Source: Chloromonas sp. AAM2 (taxonomy: Eukaryota > Chlorophyta > Chlorophyceae > Chlamydomonadales > Chlamydomonadaceae). Taken from it: DNA of 44,886 nucleotides. The position numbers and the translations under genes were made by a program. This document shows positions 23,557-34,100 of this stretch, piece after piece. Numbering within the stretch: position 1 is the stretch's first letter; every line of letters begins with the position of its first letter. The stretch spans positions 1-44,886 of the forward strand of contig QAXH01005595.1 in the NCBI GenBank assembly GCA_004335635.1, in the 5' to 3' direction. A model generated the notes under the pieces. It was not told the DNA's origin. It saw nothing but the letters and a program-made list of their open reading frames with translations, and made no database searches.

Positions 23557-24247
23557 TCAATGGAACGCTGACTCAACTTGGATTTTGAAGTTCTATGCTG
23601 TATGGTCATGTAGGAGTGCCAGCATCAACTTTTTGTCGACCTGTTAAGTATGCTGGGCATGTGATGCTTCTGGGCAGTCATTTGTAGGAGTGATAGTGCT
23701 CCGGTTGGGTCGTTCTTGATTGATATCATGTGCGCTCAGCGCCAACCCTTGGTGTTGAGTATCCAAAGTCAAAGTTTGATGGTTGCTGGCATTCAACCCT
23801 TGCTCTGGTTGGTCTGCGGCAGTCCGGAGCTCCCTTGAAAACATGCAGCTGCTGGGCGAGACATGCTGATTGCATGGACTGGGCTGCGGCACCATGCTGG
23901 CCTACTGCCTGTTCAGGACCTCCCCGGCATTCAATGATTAAAAAGGATGTGAGATCGCGGTAATGTTCGGCCCTCGCTCATTGTTTCTGATAACCATTGT
24001 GCGTCTATGCAAGTCAAATCTTCGCCGGTAGCACTTTTTCTGCCCTGTCGTACAACCGGAAACCAACCGGTCAGGAGAATGCTCTTCAAAATCGCGTCGT
24101 GTATGATGCTGAGGAAGGTAAATAAAGTACACACTAAGTTCTCAACGCGACGTTTTCGCCCGCGCCACCTCTGACCTTTGCCCGCAAGCGCGATGGTGCA
24201 AACAGACACTCTCTTAGGGGTGCGTTCTAGAGTTCGCGAGCTGTACG
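23557..24247. other. Intergenic region between two co-directional genes
   Basis: This stretch of about 690 bp lies between the ISE2-like stop and the SAXO-like start. It should hold the ISE2 3' UTR and the SAXO promoter and 5' UTR. I found no TGTAA motif on the + strand here, so the polyadenylation site of the helicase gene is unclear. An AATAAA-like string occurs at about 24119. No coding exon is supported. Confidence 0.5.
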
Positions 24248-26335
24248 ATGCCTGATTTCAGTGATCAGCCGGCCGAGGACAATCTAAGGCAGGCACGGAC
24301 AGGTCATGCCGGGTCCCTGCTGCTGCTGCTGCTGCTGCTGCAGGGCACTTCCACTTCCCAGGCGGCAAAGCACTGTGCTTGTGAGAAGAACTACTGTCCA
24401 ATCTGCCGGCTGCCAACATGCCGGCCGCACAGGGACAGCAAATGGGCCAAGGGGACGGTAAGAGCATGGCAGTAGCAGCCACAAGTGTTACCCGTCACAC
24501 ACACCCACGCTAGCATCCAGACTCTGCAGGCATACGGGCACACACATGCACACAGGTAGCTTGTAGCCATGCAGTACTCGTCCTATGTCACTCTCACTCA
24601 TGCTTATCGTTGGTGTGTGCCGCTCTGCAGCTGAATAGCACTTACAATCGTGACTACCCAGAAAAATCAGCCGCACGTGGTGAGGGCTGCTCGGCTTGAG
24701 ATTGCAACTTTTGCACTTGGCTATTGGCTATTGATACTGGCTGCGTATCGTTACTGATTTTCATCTTGAGCCAGCTTCATGACAGCTGGACGCTTGGCTC
24801 AAAACACATGCTGTGCTGCACAGTCGTCAACACACACAGAAAGCAGTGTCAGAATCGCGCAAACTCAGCTCATAAGCATCCATACAGGCAGGGTCAGAGG
24901 TGGGATTAGGTTAGGAGTCAAGGTTGAGACTAGGTTAGAGTTAGGGTTAGGGCTACAGTCGCCCATGTGTACACATTCTGGCGATATTTCTTCGAGTTCA
25001 AGCTCCGCCCGCTCAGTCAAATCCATATGCTCTTTCATCGCACTCCAGATGTGCGCCGTGCGCCGAACGAACTCGTGCCATCGCTCGCCGCCTTCAATGG
25101 CCAGACGACAAATCGTGCGGACTACGGGCCGAAGCGAGCAGTCCTTGAGCGACCGAAGAAGGGGGATTTCGTCATGAGCAAGAGACCCTTTGACGGGAGG
25201 ACTACGTACAACCAGTATCACGACGGCAAGGTAGGCCAGCTTACTCTAGCACAGACATCATAAATCCGAAGCAAACTCCGTCTTCCTTTGACACAGCACG
25301 GAACGCTCCAGTCTTTGAATATGCATAATGCAGACCAGCCGGACAGAATGCGGGTCTGCGGCATGGGCTGTGGAATGGCAGCAGGGCTTCCCTGTCCGAA
25401 TACCTTAAACATGCTGTCTGTGTGTGTCGCTGTGGCTGCAGCGTGGCTTACCAAACGAACGGCGCAAGTTGCCACCCATGCTTCAGTCAGCACCCTTTGT
25501 GGGCCTCAGCACCAAGCAGGCGGACTACATCGACCATGGAGACCAGTACAGGCCATACACGTAAGTTGTAGCATGTGCAATACATATGAGTTCAACGCCA
25601 TGTACAGTACGACCCATCGAACACACCAGGCCCAAACCAACCATGATGGGAGCGTCCTTGCCGCAACTTTGTAAAAAATTCCTACAAGAGCAAGCGTGAT
25701 AGCCAACGAGCTGCTTGCTGAACAGTGGATAAGCATGTTGCACCAGGATGTGTTTTCCGTGGGTGAAAGCACGTGTAGCGGATCCTCCATGAATATCATG
25801 TGTTGGTTCGTCGTTTCAGGGCCCCTGCCTGGAACATCCCCGACCTACCGTTTGATGGTACCAGCACCTACCGTGACGACTTCATCAAGAAGGCGATTCC
25901 ACCCAAGGTGGCCAAGGCGCCGCCGCAGCTGCTGCAGTCCCAGAACATGGACAACTACACTACATATGGTGAGGAAGGCGGAGACTGGCTGCATAGGTGT
26001 ACCGATGACCTACACTGGTGCAGTGGCAGTTCAATTCCACGATTGTCCAGCCGTGCCAAACGTCTGAGGCTTCTATCAACACTCGCACCTATCACCGTCG
26101 CACAGTTGTTTGAGAAGTGCTCAAGCAACATACGCACACACTGACTGCTGCTTATGAACTTATTCCTTTTCCAGGCACTGATTACATCGAGCACCCCATG
26201 AGCCGTGTCAGTGGCGAGTGCTGTGACCACCCTCACCACCCAGCCCACCACATACACGCTCATGACTACCCCACGCTGCGCAACGGGTCTTCTGTGCTGG
26301 GAAATGCTACTGGGAGGCTGTACAAACTCAGATAG
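24248..26335 (+). CDS. SAXO-like (stabilizer of axonemal microtubules) protein
   Basis: Probable microtubule inner/lumen-associated or microtubule-stabilising protein of the SAXO/FAM154 (MAP6-related) family, acting in flagella or basal bodies. Exons: 24248-24457, 24631-24679, 24959-25230, 25442-25560, 25820-25968, 26175-26335. All phases close, giving 319 residues. The N-terminal CACEKNYCPICRLPTCRPH resembles the Cys-rich N-terminus of SAXO proteins. It is followed by spaced Mn-type motifs with the aromatic/acidic core typical of the family: STYNRDYP, TTNRADYGPK, RTTYNQYHDG, LSTKQADYIDHG, TSTYRDDFIKKA, NYTTYGTDYIEHP and HAHDYPTL. A run of eight CTG codons encodes eight leucines just before the Cys cluster. 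This is unusual for the family. Because CTGCTGCAG also looks like a splice acceptor, the true first exon could differ. The third exon starts directly after a telomere-like repeat. Confidence 0.82.
24317..24340 (+). repeat. (CTG)8 repeat encoding poly-leucine
   Basis: Eight perfect CTG codons in the first exon of the SAXO-like gene, followed by CAG. If translated they give eight leucines. If the trailing CTGCAG is used as an acceptor, the tract would be intronic. Confidence 0.9.
24903..24953. repeat. Degenerate TTAGG/TTAGGG telomere-like tract
   Basis: The tract contains two adjacent exact TTAGGG units (24941-24952), preceded by degenerate TTAGG-like units (ATTAGG, TTAGGA, CTAGG, TTAGAG). It ends five bases before the predicted splice acceptor (AG at 24957-24958) of SAXO-like exon 3. 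Confidence 0.75.
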
Positions 26336-26562
26336 TCTACGCAGTTTACAAGGGGCTTACCACGCTGTCCATCCCATCAAGTACACCTGCCTGCAACAGA
26401 GGCAGGGCCTGGTTACTTGGGCAGCAGCTGTCCTTGTCCTGACCTGTGAACGATGCTATAAGGCATGGCAGCAGATGCTGACAAGCTGCCACACAGAAAA
26501 AAAACCAGCTGCTGCTTGCTGCATCGACAGGTTTTGCAAGTTAGGACTTGTTAGGCTGGCCT

Positions 26563-26567
26563 TGTAA
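26563..26567 (+). terminator. Candidate TGTAA polyadenylation signal of the SAXO-like gene
   Basis: TGTAA about 230 bp after the stop codon, followed by an A run (TGTAAAAAGG). TGTAA is the usual green algal poly(A) signal. The position fits a 3' UTR of ordinary length. Confidence 0.55.
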
Positions 26568-26654
26568 AAAGGCTTGCAAGTGGTGATGGAAAATATTGAC
26601 GGCTGTGGCTTCACGTGTGCCATGGACCTGTTGTGACGCCTGATTATGGCAAAA

Positions 26655-26682
26655 AAAGATGTTTGCCAGTTCTGGGACAATT
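26655..26682 (+). repeat. 28-bp dispersed repeat, copy 1
   Basis: Contains GTTTGCCAGTTCTGGGACAA and is identical over 28 bp to 39017-39044. An inverted copy with one mismatch is at 43733-43756. This copy is intergenic. Confidence 0.85.
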
Positions 26683-27209
26683 CCCTGGAACAACACTGGA
26701 GTCAGTGGCAGACCTATAAATTCGAGGTGTACCGACGGGTTCTGGGTGTAATTGAATTGAAATTAATTATCTTGGGACAGGTGGGACAGCAGCTGATGGA
26801 CAAGGCCAAGGCAGCCAGATTGGCCCTCACATGCCAGTGAAACACGCTTGACAGTCATCAGTCGTGCAGGGTCGCTTTGGGTTTTGGAGTAAGATGAGAT
26901 GCCCAGGTTGATTTTACATTGACTTGGATTGGAACTGTGGAGTGCTCTTATAGTGACTCGTTGGACATGTTGGACTCGTTGGTAATGAAAAGATATCTGG
27001 TGACATGTAATCTGGTGACAAGATATCTAGCAATCATCTTTTTCTTTCACACAGTTGCCTTCTCCTGCTCTGGTTGTGGTTTGCAGCTCCATCAGCTTTG
27101 CAATATGCCGTTGTTCATTGGTGGCATGACTGCATCGACTTGTTAACATAAGTTGTGGAGTAGTTTGATGACTGATGTCACGTGGACGCATTCAGTTCCT
27201 CCATGATTA

Positions 27210-27587
27210 GTGAGGGGTGGGGACTCTTGGCGCACCCACGGGGCACGTGTGCTTGTGTGCCTTTACGTTACAACTGGACTGCTGGCAAACTGGTTGTGCA
27301 CAGGAGCAAACTTTCAACATGGTCTGGATCAGCAGCCCGTTGTGGAGTGCGTTACACGAGTGCTGCGCTGGCTTTCAAAGCCCAGCACACGTTGCTGGAA
27401 ACTGAGCAGGACACGCCATGTGCCTTTCCTCGAGCAAGATTTCAAGACAGCATTTCGATCATGGCTGGATCAAGGCCTCTGCTGTCGTCAACGGCCTGGT
27501 CTGAAGCTCAGTGTGCGTCAGCTCCAGCAGAGTTGTCGATCGCAAGATCACGACGCTGACACAGACATACTGTTTGCTGCAGCGTGA
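27210..27587 (+). other. Orphan ORF, uncertain coding status
   Basis: An open frame of 125 codons ending at a TGA. A splice acceptor-like CACAG precedes 27304, and from there the reading is protein-like (CVTRVLRWLSKPSTRCW, FLEQDFKTAFRSWLDQGL). I recognise no family. A second overlapping frame (27182-27559) is also open, which weakens the coding call. It could be a terminal exon, a fragment of a mobile element or chance. Confidence 0.25.
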
Positions 27588-28107
27588 CTGTCGCACATGT
27601 TGACAAGACTGTCATTGCCAAACATCTGCCATAACCCACTGCCTGATCCAGTTTGAGCTGTATGTGTAGCCTGGCCTAGTCATCCCTATAAGGGCGCTTC
27701 AAGCAATTCAACTCTAATTAACACATGACAGCTACATGCACAACATGCACAGTGTGCCATGAGCAAGAGATCAGGAACACCGTAACTACGAGCGAGAACT
27801 AGATGCATCAAAAGTCGCACCACAAAGCCTGACATGCAGGCGACTGTTGACGAACGTCAACCATAAGTCTGCAAACACAGAAAACAATGTTGATAACCCA
27901 AGGACGTACGATGCCAGTGAGGCAGTTGCGTACACTATGATCACAAAGAAATACCAGATAGTTGTTATTCACTGTTTTGGATCACTAATCCTATCCATTT
28001 GTCCGATCACATTAAGCGCACGCGCAAGAGTGCAAGCACGGCCTGGTTCATGTTCAACTATGGATGCTATCTATGCCTAACCACAGCCTGCCAGATGACG
28101 GGTCAAG

Positions 28108-31100
28108 TCACCCTGCCTCAGGCTCATTCAGACAGTCTTCTTGCCTGGCTTCTCGTGCCCAGCTCGAGCTGGAGCCTTCATTACAGCCTATCCCCTTCGT
28201 CTCACACCCCATGCCCCCGCACAATCCATCACCATGCATGCAACCGCCCTGGCTGCTGCCGTTCGTTTGCACCATCTCCGTGTCCCCTGCTTTTTGCGCG
28301 CTGGCACTTTCCTCCCCCTGCGCTCCTTGCTCCTCCTCTGCCCGTGCCATACCTTCTAGACCAACATCCCCAGCTAGTGAAGCCATGCCCTGCACCCGCT
28401 GAGCAGACTGTTCATACGCCACTATCTGCCGCCGGCGCAACATGAGCACCGTCACCAGCCCACCAAGCAGAAAACTGATCAAGCCGTTCTCCGTCGTAAA
28501 CACATCCAACCCTACCTGCCTCAGGAGCGCTACCGCAGCCACCACCACCTCCCTCACCACCCTCTCTGCACGCCCCCACGGGTCGTCGGCTTCTGCCATA
28601 CTCAAACTGCCTACGCTGCTATCCCCACCTGCGACTGGCCCACCCAACCCTGCCCCGGCCCTGCCGCTGCCAGCCAGCCCCACACTTGCTTCACCGCTCG
28701 GCCCCGTCGCTGAAGAACCCAGTGGTAGCTCATACCGCACAGCCACAAACCTTTCACGCAACCACGCTAACGCACGGGTGACAGGCTCAGGACCAAACAC
28801 AGGCGCCAGCCAGTCGTCAGCGCCCATCGCAAGCAACGCCAAGCGCGGGGCAACCGCCCGGCCTGGCAACCCCTTCGCGTATTGCACTGCCCTGCGGTAC
28901 AGCTGCCGTGCTAACGTCCTGTTGGCGCTGCCGAGCGGTTTGCCCACACCGTGTTGGTTTGCCCAGCCCAGCAGGTACAGCGCTTCGCTGTCGTTGTGCT
29001 GTGCTGCCTGTTCCCACCAGGAAAGAGCAGCAGTGGGGTTGGGATGGTAGGTCAGGCGTAGCTTGTCGGCCTCCAACACCATGTGACCCAACTCAATAGC
29101 GGCAGTGGTGTGGTTCTGACGTGCGGCCCTGTGCAGGTCACACGCATGGTCAGGGATCAAGGCACGGGCTCCAGCAGTGACAGTACATGTCTGGTGCAAC
29201 AGTGCGGCAGGGTACGCAGCAAAGAAGAGGGGATGGTGAGGACAGTTGCGGCTGCTTGACAATTCAACCACTTTGCAGTCGTAGGGGCAAGGGATGCACC
29301 AGCGGCAGCACAGGCCTTGTGTGCGATAGTACCGCATGCAGCACGGCAGGAAACGAAGAAGAAAAAAACTCGCAGCCACCCAGATAGGGTGGCCGCACAC
29401 ACTCAGTCGAATCCACACTAAGACTGTCGCATACACTCAGTCCCTACGCCGCCTTTGAATCAATGGGGCCAAGCCGTCACTGTTGCAGTGGGCAATGCCC
29501 CTACTGATCCATAGGCAGAAACGGACGGACTGTTGCAAACCATGCTAAGGCCAATGCAGAGTGCCCCACCTTTTTGGAGATCAAGTACCAGAGCCCAACT
29601 GCCACACAGGCAAGCCCTTCCGCGGCCATCACTAGAGGGGCAATCGCTGATTCCAGTTCATGATCGGGAGAGCAACTAACGAACCGATACAGCATGACAA
29701 GGCAGCCCCATTCCTCTCACTTCAACCGGAGTCACAGTGTTGGCTTGAGCTTTGCACCTAGAGCCCCAATCCCCCGCGCCTGATTGCATTGACAACAACC
29801 CTCTTACCTTTCATACAGGCGCGATGCCATGTCCAGGAAGCCTGGACCCGAGTAGCCCAGCCCCTGCCTGAGCAGCCAGGCCGCGTTGACCGCCGCCTGT
29901 GCGCTGCCCTGCTCCGACAGCTCCAGGTACTGGACCAGACCTCCCCAATGGTCACCTGGACCAACAGCCACAAACAGTCTGTGTGTCATCAAGTCTCATA
30001 CACAATTCATCATCTTCCATTCCACATGCGCATCAGAAAGTCTTGTGCACGAACCAACATAACGCGGCGTGCAGCTTATGCTGCAGACCAAACAGTCCAA
30101 GCGCCCCCAATCATCATCTCCAAAAGCAAGGCATGAGCATGTGCCAAAACAAGTAGAATATGAGGGAAGCATGCCACTTCAGCAAAGCCCTCAGATCACA
30201 AGTGGGCAGCTTGCACCATGCAGCGAACAATTGTGTTGTGTTCTGGGTCGGTCAAGTGTTCCAGCTGCTTCACTCTCTTGAGGAGACTTGTGCTGGGCGC
30301 GTTGACGCCCCTGTTGCCAATGCTGCCAATGCTCCCTTCTTGGTCGCTCTGCCTCTAGTGTCAGATGCAAGCATTTTCCCAGTATTGGCCTGGTACTGGC
30401 AAAAATAATTTTTTTGGCTGAGGCACGCACTTGGGCTTGCTCGGGCTGTGTTGTGGTTTTGAGAGCACAAGACCAGCCTCAGTCTTGTCTCACACACTGC
30501 CCTGCCAATGTCTTTTCCTTTTCGCCTCCTTTGCCCCCGCTGAGCAGTCCTCCCCGGACTGAAGGCCATGTAGACAACAACAACAACAACAACACACTGC
30601 CCTGCCAGCAAGCCCTGTGTTAACCACCCTCCTCCTGATCACCTGCCAGACTTGGTTCCCAACTGCCATAAATCTAGAACTAGCTAGACACAAATCTTGA
30701 TCCATTCGTGGTGTCCTCTTGCCATCCCGCGCCACCTGGCAGGGTTGTTTGAACCACGCCACTCACCCTGTGCCACCGCTTGGTGTGCCGCTGTCATGGC
30801 CTTGGTCCACGTGCTGCGCTCCCTGAAGTACTTGCGGTAGAAGCCCTCCGCCTTGCTGCAATCCTGTAGCATGTGCAGATTGACTGATTGTGGCTCATTC
30901 AAATTTATGGAAGAAGATTGCCGGCTTACTGCAATGCTGCAGTAGCAAGGAGAACTGGCAAGGTTGGGACTGAGTCTGACGATCATCATTATAAACTTGG
31001 CATCGGAGTGGTCTTGAAATCAATCTCGGAATGGACCGTACTAGCTCAGATGCATTCTGTACCACCTACTTCGTCCAGCCGCCCTGTAAACACGAGCTGA

Positions 31101-34100
31101 ATTTGAGGGCTGCGGAATGTGATCGCCTTGGGCAAACCCTCAGCATTGTCTGACACAAGCACCTCAACTAGTGTGAGCTTTGAGCAAGTAGACTCTCAAC
31201 TAACATGACCGTTCAACAGTTTCAGCCTCATGCGAGTTGCACCTAAGTCCCCGCCTCACCGCATTCACGCCCACGCCTTCCTCATACATAGTGGCGAGCT
31301 GGTAAGCAGCGCGCCAGTGGCCGTGAATGTCCGCCCGCAGAAACAGCTCAGCAGCTGCACACGTGATGTGAAGCAGGTGACAGCTTGTATCGGCGCAACG
31401 CATGATAGTTTCCTCTGTGTGCCACCGGGGGCACGCGCAGGGGCAGAGGCTTGTGTTTCACAGTAACTGATTTTGTTCTGTGTACGGGAAAGGTGTCCAG
31501 CTTGTTGTATTACTGTCATCACAAGAGGCGTCAATGCGAGCGATGTGAATCCTCTGCCTGCACAGTGGCGATATGATGTGCCTTGCACACTCAATGATCT
31601 GCCCTGCATCATGCCCCCGCCTGCACAAACATTCAGACTGCTGTTGTAGTTGCTCCTCTGCTACGTTCCTTGTTGGTTGGTGCGCGATGGCCCGGGCATC
31701 TCATTGCAGCTGAGCGTCTACCCACCTACATCTGCCACTTGCCTATTCTCACACCTAGCACTGCCATTTCAGACATCTGCGGCCAAGGTGGACTTCCTTG
31801 GTGCGCAATGCCCAGGCATGCACCTCATCGCAGCTAAGCTGGCACCCACTCACCTGCCTACGGCGACACGGCGCACAGGTGTACTTTCTTGATGGCATCT
31901 CAGGCGCTCGGGGGAACGCCTGCGTGTCTACCCATCCACTCACCCAGTGTTGCGTTCTTGCCCACATGCAGTCCATTGAGGCACAGCGCCCCCAGGTTGT
32001 AGAGCGCGTCCGACTGATTCACCGCGGCGCCTGCCTGGAACATCTCCACTGCAGCTGTCATGTTCACGGGGCCGACCTGGCCGTTCCAATGCATCACGCC
32101 AAGACCTGGACGGGGCAACAGCAGCAAGGGCAGGGGCAGGAAGTGGAACATGCCTTTGGTGTTGAACTGATTTTTAAGCTTGGTGTGAGGCGTGTGGAGA
32201 GCCATTCTTTGTGCACAAATGGCTGTCTGGTTGAACAGCTCAACTCGTCCACTTGTAGGGCGTGTTGCAGTGGATGTACCGCTTCACACGCAAACAGGTT
32301 CTGGATGCCCAGTACGCGAAGCTCACCCTAGCTTGCTACATCGCGTATGGGACCCGTGACTGTTTGCTTTGCGCTGGAAGTCTGTCGGTTCCAACCTACA
32401 GCACGAAGTAGCACTCCCCATGTGAAGCGACACATCCAAACTCCTCTTGTTGCACACACAGACGCACTCACCGTTCCATCCAGGTCCAAAGCCCTTCTTG
32501 GCTGCCTGTAGGAAGAGCTTGTGTGCCTCTGTGTAGTTCTGGGCCACAAACAGCCCCCGCAGGTACATGTACCTGTGACACGCACGCATACGTGCACATG
32601 TGCTAGGAGGCGTGGTGCCGTGTGGGGTGGACCATCAGCATGTTGCTGTGCAGTCACGTCAGTGCCGTACAATAAGCGCGTACACAGCGGTCTACGTCAG
32701 AACCGTCCGTACAGCCATGCACGGGCTCCATGTCACGGTTGGTTCAGACCATGGCTAGCTCACAACAGTGATCAAGTGACGTGTAGGATTAAACACCAGC
32801 CCAGGCAACCCTCACAACTCGATAGTGCACGCAAGCTGGTTTGGAAGCATCAAGCATGCGTGCATGCCCTGACTCGACATCTGACACCTGGCCTCAGCAA
32901 GCCTCACACACCGACTAAGAATGTGGCATCTGTCTACATCTCAGGACACCACATGTTATCTGGACGAACACAGTTCACACCACATACGATATACAATCAA
33001 GTGATGTGTAGTGCTGTGCTCCCAAGCACGGGCTCTGCCACACCATGCTGGTGCGTGCAGCCATGCACACGTGCATGTGAATGAACATTTGACATCCGGC
33101 CTAAGCAAGCCTTACACACTTACCCAAGGTTGAAGAGGGCATATGGGTCACCCTGCGTACGTGCACAGATTCCAGCTGTTAGACGTGCTTTGACGAAGGT
33201 GGAAGGTAATAAAGGCCTGAGCTTGTCAATCCAGGCTGGCTGTCAACTCAGACAAGTCTCATATCGTCAGGGGTGTGTGATAGTTGGGCTGTTTCCTAAT
33301 GCCTGTAATGTATCCTGGAACGTTTTCTGCCTTCTACTTGGTCGGTGCAACCCCTTGTCACAGCTCCCCTGCCCTGTTCAGCTCACCTGTGCTGCTCCCT
33401 GCACAAAGTCGTGGAAGGCCGCCTCCGGGTCCGCCTCTATGCCCCGGCCCATCAGGCGCCGGTAGGCCATGCGCCGCTGGGCTTCCGGGTTGCCTCTGCA
33501 AACACCACACACGTATGCGTGGGAACGGAACCCACACGTGCATGGGAATTGAGTAATCCTGCCCGGACTGAATGCCACATCAAACCGCCACCACCTCCTC
33601 TACAAAGCAGAAGACTGGGTGTTGGCTTGCGGTCGGAAGGCCTCTTGAGCAGTTGGAGTAGGAGCAAGGCATGGTCATTGACGGTTGCTAATGCAGGCCC
33701 AGGTAAGGTCACTCAGGCCTGCAGACTGCTGCATGCTAGATTGTCCTTGCTGTGCCATTCCCTCATGCGACTGAAATGCCAGCTGTATTTTGGCCGTTAG
33801 CCCTAATAGTATCAGTATCATCATCGGCCGCATCGGCCGAACATTTCTATCAGTATGTCATGTACTTTCCATTCCTGGCCATGTCATGATCACCCTTACC
33901 TGACTGCCATGTCCTCTTCCATGTGCACCACATGGTCTGCGTTCTCCACGTCCTCATGCGACTTGTACCAGCCGTTGATGTGCCGCTCGCGCAGGTCGCT
34001 GGGACGGATGGCGGGGGCAAAGCGGGACTCCTGACGGCGGGAACAGACATGTGCACTCATGCACAAGCCTGTACTCTTGCATACACACACACTGTGACCT

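Larger units (their letters stand above)
26336..28107. other. Convergent intergenic region with repeats
   Basis: This region lies between the SAXO-like stop (+) and the SEL1L-like stop (-). It holds the candidate poly(A) signal at 26563, a dispersed repeat copy (26655-26682) and a local imperfect duplication around 26950-27030 (GACTCGTTGGACATGTT and AGATATCTGGTGACA strings repeated). It also holds the orphan ORF listed separately. Confidence 0.5.

Noticed and set aside
28442..29050. A + strand ORF of about 200 codons opposite the SEL1L-like last exon
   Set aside because: It is antisense to a well supported exon with Sel1 repeats and a membrane segment. Its Pro/Thr/Ser-rich translation is a mirror of the GC-rich codons.
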